DNA from: Novosphingobium sp. CECT 9465
GTDB lineage: Bacteria > Pseudomonadota > Alphaproteobacteria > Sphingomonadales > Sphingomonadaceae
Direction of reading: 5' to 3'
Assembly: GCF_920987055.1 (NCBI RefSeq)
Contig: NZ_CAKLBX010000001.1
Location: forward strand, 3,582,501 to 3,646,500
DNA: 64,000 nucleotides
A program made the position numbers and the translations under genes. The notes under the pieces are model-generated. The model was not told where the DNA came from. It worked only from the letters and a program-made list of their open reading frames with translations, and searched no databases. This document shows positions 61,897 to 64,000 of the stretch, piece after piece (position 1 is the first letter of the stretch; every line of letters begins with the position of its first letter).

Positions 61897-64000
61897 GTGC
61901 GCCTCGTCCCGGATGGTCCGGGGTGCATATGACTGGAATGCAAAGGAGAAAGGAGGAACTGAACGAATGCCTTGCCCTCTGCTGTGAGGGGGCATGAGCC
62001 CAAGCGGCGGTGACCTGCCGTCAACTGGCAGGGTGACGTAGCCCGCAGGTAAAGGGGATTGAGGCGAAGCCGTTACGCCGAGATGGTCCCCGAGGCTGTA
62101 GCGCTGGAAGGTTGAGGAACACGAACCGGTTAATCCGCATCCGAGGGCTGAAATGTCGCCTTCGCCTACACGGCTTAACAGGCGGAATGCTGATGATGGC
62201 GCCGGAGACGTATGTCGGCGACATCCGAATGTGGCCGGAAATGTAGCCCGTCCGCATGGAGCCATGGAGAGAATGCAGCCAGGCCATGGCATCGGCATCG
62301 ACTTGCGGGACGCAAGGACAAGGACTGCGACCGGCAGCCTCCCCAGCGCGCGAAAGTCCAGCATATGAACGAGGGAAGGCATGATGGAATGCCAAGGGAG
62401 TTGGCCCCGATGTCCACCGTGCTGGCGGAGTCCCCGTAGTAGTCCGCGACAGGGAAAGCCTGTCACATGGCGAAGGGGGACAGTTCAATCAGCTTGAAGT
62501 GCAAACTACCTGACCAAACGAGGTGAAGACCTTTGATAATCAGCGAAATGCAGCACAAGCTCGCGACGTGGGCCGAGAGCGACCAGAACCGCAAGTTCGA
62601 TCGCCTTCTCCGGCTCATTGCCGATCGGGCGTGGCTTGCCGAGGCGGCTCGGATCGTGCTGGCGTCGAGTGGCGCCAATACGCCGGGCATCGACGGAATG
62701 GACAAGCGACGGATGCAGGCCGTACTGGCAGAACAGCTGGCCAGTCTGCGAACGGACTTGCTGACGGGGAGTTATCACCCGCAGCCGGTCAGGCGAATCT
62801 ATATCCCGAAAGCCAATGGCAAGAAACGACCACTTGGTATCCCGACCCTGAAAGACCGCATCGTCCAGCGCGCGATGCTGATGGCCATGGAGCCGATCTG
62901 GGAAAGCGACTTCCATCGCCTCTCCTACGGCTTCAGGCCGGAACGCAGCGTGCATCACGCTGTCCGGACCGTGAAGATACAGTTGCAGGATAGTGGTGCC
63001 GGAGCGCGGGGCCGCTGGATCATCGAAGGTGATCTGGCGAGCTACTTCGATACGGTCCACCACCGGCTTCTGCTTCGCTGCGTTCGGCGGCGAATCCGGG
63101 ATGATCGGTTTGTTGATCTGCTCTGGCGATTCCTGAAGGCGGGCCACGTCGACCGTGGCCTGTTCGTCGCCTCAAGCGAAGGTGTACCGCAAGGCGGCGT
63201 GCTGTCGCCGCTCCTGTCCAACATCATGCTCCATGAGTTTGATGCGTGGCTGGAGGCGAAATACCTGAGCGACAAGGCGCGAAAGGATCGCTGGGCATGG
63301 AACTTCGGCATCCAGCAGGGGCGCCCCATCACGGTTCGCGAGAACCGGCAATGGAAACCTGCTGTCGCCTACTGCCGTTACGCCGATGACTTCGTTGTCA
63401 TCGTCAAGGGCACCAAGGCACATGCCGAGGCCATCCGCGAGGAATGCCGGGCCTTTCTGGAAGACGACCTGAAGCTGACGTTGAATATGGACAAGAGCCA
63501 TATCACCCACGTCGACGACGGGTTCGTGTTCCTCGGGCACCGGATTATCCGCAGGCGGGGATCGAGCGGACGCATGTCCGTGGTCTCAACGATACCCAAG
63601 GAGAAGGCCAAGACCTTCGCTCGCCGATTGGTCGAGGCTCTCTCCGGCAATCATGAGGTTGCCGCGGTGGACATGATCGACGGTCTGAACCGCCAGCTGG
63701 CGGGATGGGCTGCGTTCTACAGGTTCACCGACTTCACGGCGCGCACATTCCGGCGCATCGACACCGTCGTGTTCTGGAAAATGGCGCACTGGTTGGCGCA
63801 GAAGTACCGGTCCCGTATCAAGCCTTTGATGCGTAAATGGTACCGCATGCCGGAAACCGGCCAATCGAAGACGTGGCTGGTCTACGGTCGAAGCAATCAG
63901 GGCAATGCCGTCGGCAAGGCGCTGCGACGACTGGTCACAAGCCAGAAGATGCAGTTCCGGTGGCGGAATCCGGAGCGAAATCCCTACATCTATCGGGACG
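61897..64000 (+). mobile_element. Group II intron, copy 2 (partial)
   Basis: Begins GTGCGCC at 61897, same as copy 1; 2104 of about 2240 nt are in the window. Domains V and VI are outside. Confidence 0.85.
62533..64000 (+). CDS. ltrA: Group II intron reverse transcriptase, copy 2 (partial)
   Basis: From TTG 62533; same protein as 55824-57353, cut by the window end about 20 codons before its stop (expected at 64062). YADDFVV and the maturase region are present. Confidence 0.92.
   Translation, partial: MIISEMQHKLATWAESDQNRKFDRLLRLIADRAWLAEAARIVLASSGANTPGIDGMDKRRMQAVLAEQLASLRTDLLTGSYHPQPVRRIYIPKANGKKRPLGIPTLKDRIVQRAMLMAMEPIWESDFHRLSYGFRPERSVHHAVRTVKIQLQDSGAGARGRWIIEGDLASYFDTVHHRLLLRCVRRRIRDDRFVDLLWRFLKAGHVDRGLFVASSEGVPQGGVLSPLLSNIMLHEFDAWLEAKYLSDKARKDRWAWNFGIQQGRPITVRENRQWKPAVAYCRYADDFVVIVKGTKAHAEAIREECRAFLEDDLKLTLNMDKSHITHVDDGFVFLGHRIIRRRGSSGRMSVVSTIPKEKAKTFARRLVEALSGNHEVAAVDMIDGLNRQLAGWAAFYRFTDFTARTFRRIDTVVFWKMAHWLAQKYRSRIKPLMRKWYRMPETGQSKTWLVYGRSNQGNAVGKALRRLVTSQKMQFRWRNPERNPYIYRD

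Larger units (their letters stand above)
60990..64000 (+). mobile_element. IS3-family element with group II intron, copy 2 (runs off window)
   Basis: Inverted copy of the element at 55134-58896, starting with TGTTCCCC at 60990. It appears identical apart from one base noted at 61110 (A; the matching base of copy 1 at 58776 gives G). By symmetry it would end near 64752. Confidence 0.85.

Overview
This window reads as part of a large, high-GC plasmid from an alphaproteobacterium, most probably a sphingomonad (Sphingobium/Novosphingobium/Sphingopyxis type). The grounds are the codon bias and GC content, a Rep_3-like initiator with CTCACAT-type iterons, three GTTC-N7-GTTC boxes (the alphaproteobacterial LexA site), and a run of genes typical of sphingomonad megaplasmids: a toprim protein, a strawberry-notch helicase, a large ParB-like protein, ArdC, and DUF6927, DUF3768 and DUF736 proteins. 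No rRNA, tRNA or CRISPR array was seen.

Layout. 0.2-8.5 kb: a solitary tyrosine recombinase, a decayed restriction-like module (Eco57I-like N6-adenine methylase followed by a frameshifted PD-(D/E)XK-type gene), an orphan ParG-like protein with its repeats, a probable SRAP fragment, a coiled-coil protein and a NYN-domain RNase-like protein. 8.7-12.2 kb: three tandem tyrosine recombinases (RIT-like), the third broken. 12.4-22.5 kb: two tandem but diverged TniA-TniB-TniQ transposition modules; each, and the recombinase trio as well, has a divergently oriented winged-helix paralogue. 22.5-25.8 kb: the plasmid core, with short direct repeats (possible parS), parA, a small ParB/ParG-like partner, repA on the opposite strand and an iteron-rich oriV.

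26-54.9 kb: the conserved plasmid body. It carries a toprim protein, a flavodoxin-fold reductase, a 1403-aa methylase-like/strawberry-notch helicase, a Cys-cluster protein, a heat-shock-type htpG, a two-gene phospholipase-D operon (candidate defence), a ParB-like protein, an ArdC lacking its HE catalytic pair, many small plasmid hypotheticals, two toxin-antitoxin pairs, an IS110 element, a GHKL ATPase and ssb. Many of these genes share an unusual 5' leader: a GGGGGAGGGG-like purine tract, then a hairpin, then the SD and start codon. In two of them the hairpin encloses the SD and start.

55.1-64 kb: two inverted copies of one IS3-family element. Each has the same group II intron spliced into orfB, and they flank about 2.1 kb holding the C-terminal stumps of two convergent helicases, one DrmD-like (DISARM). 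The picture is a plasmid that has gathered and lost defence modules under heavy traffic of recombinases, Tni transposons, IS elements and an intron.
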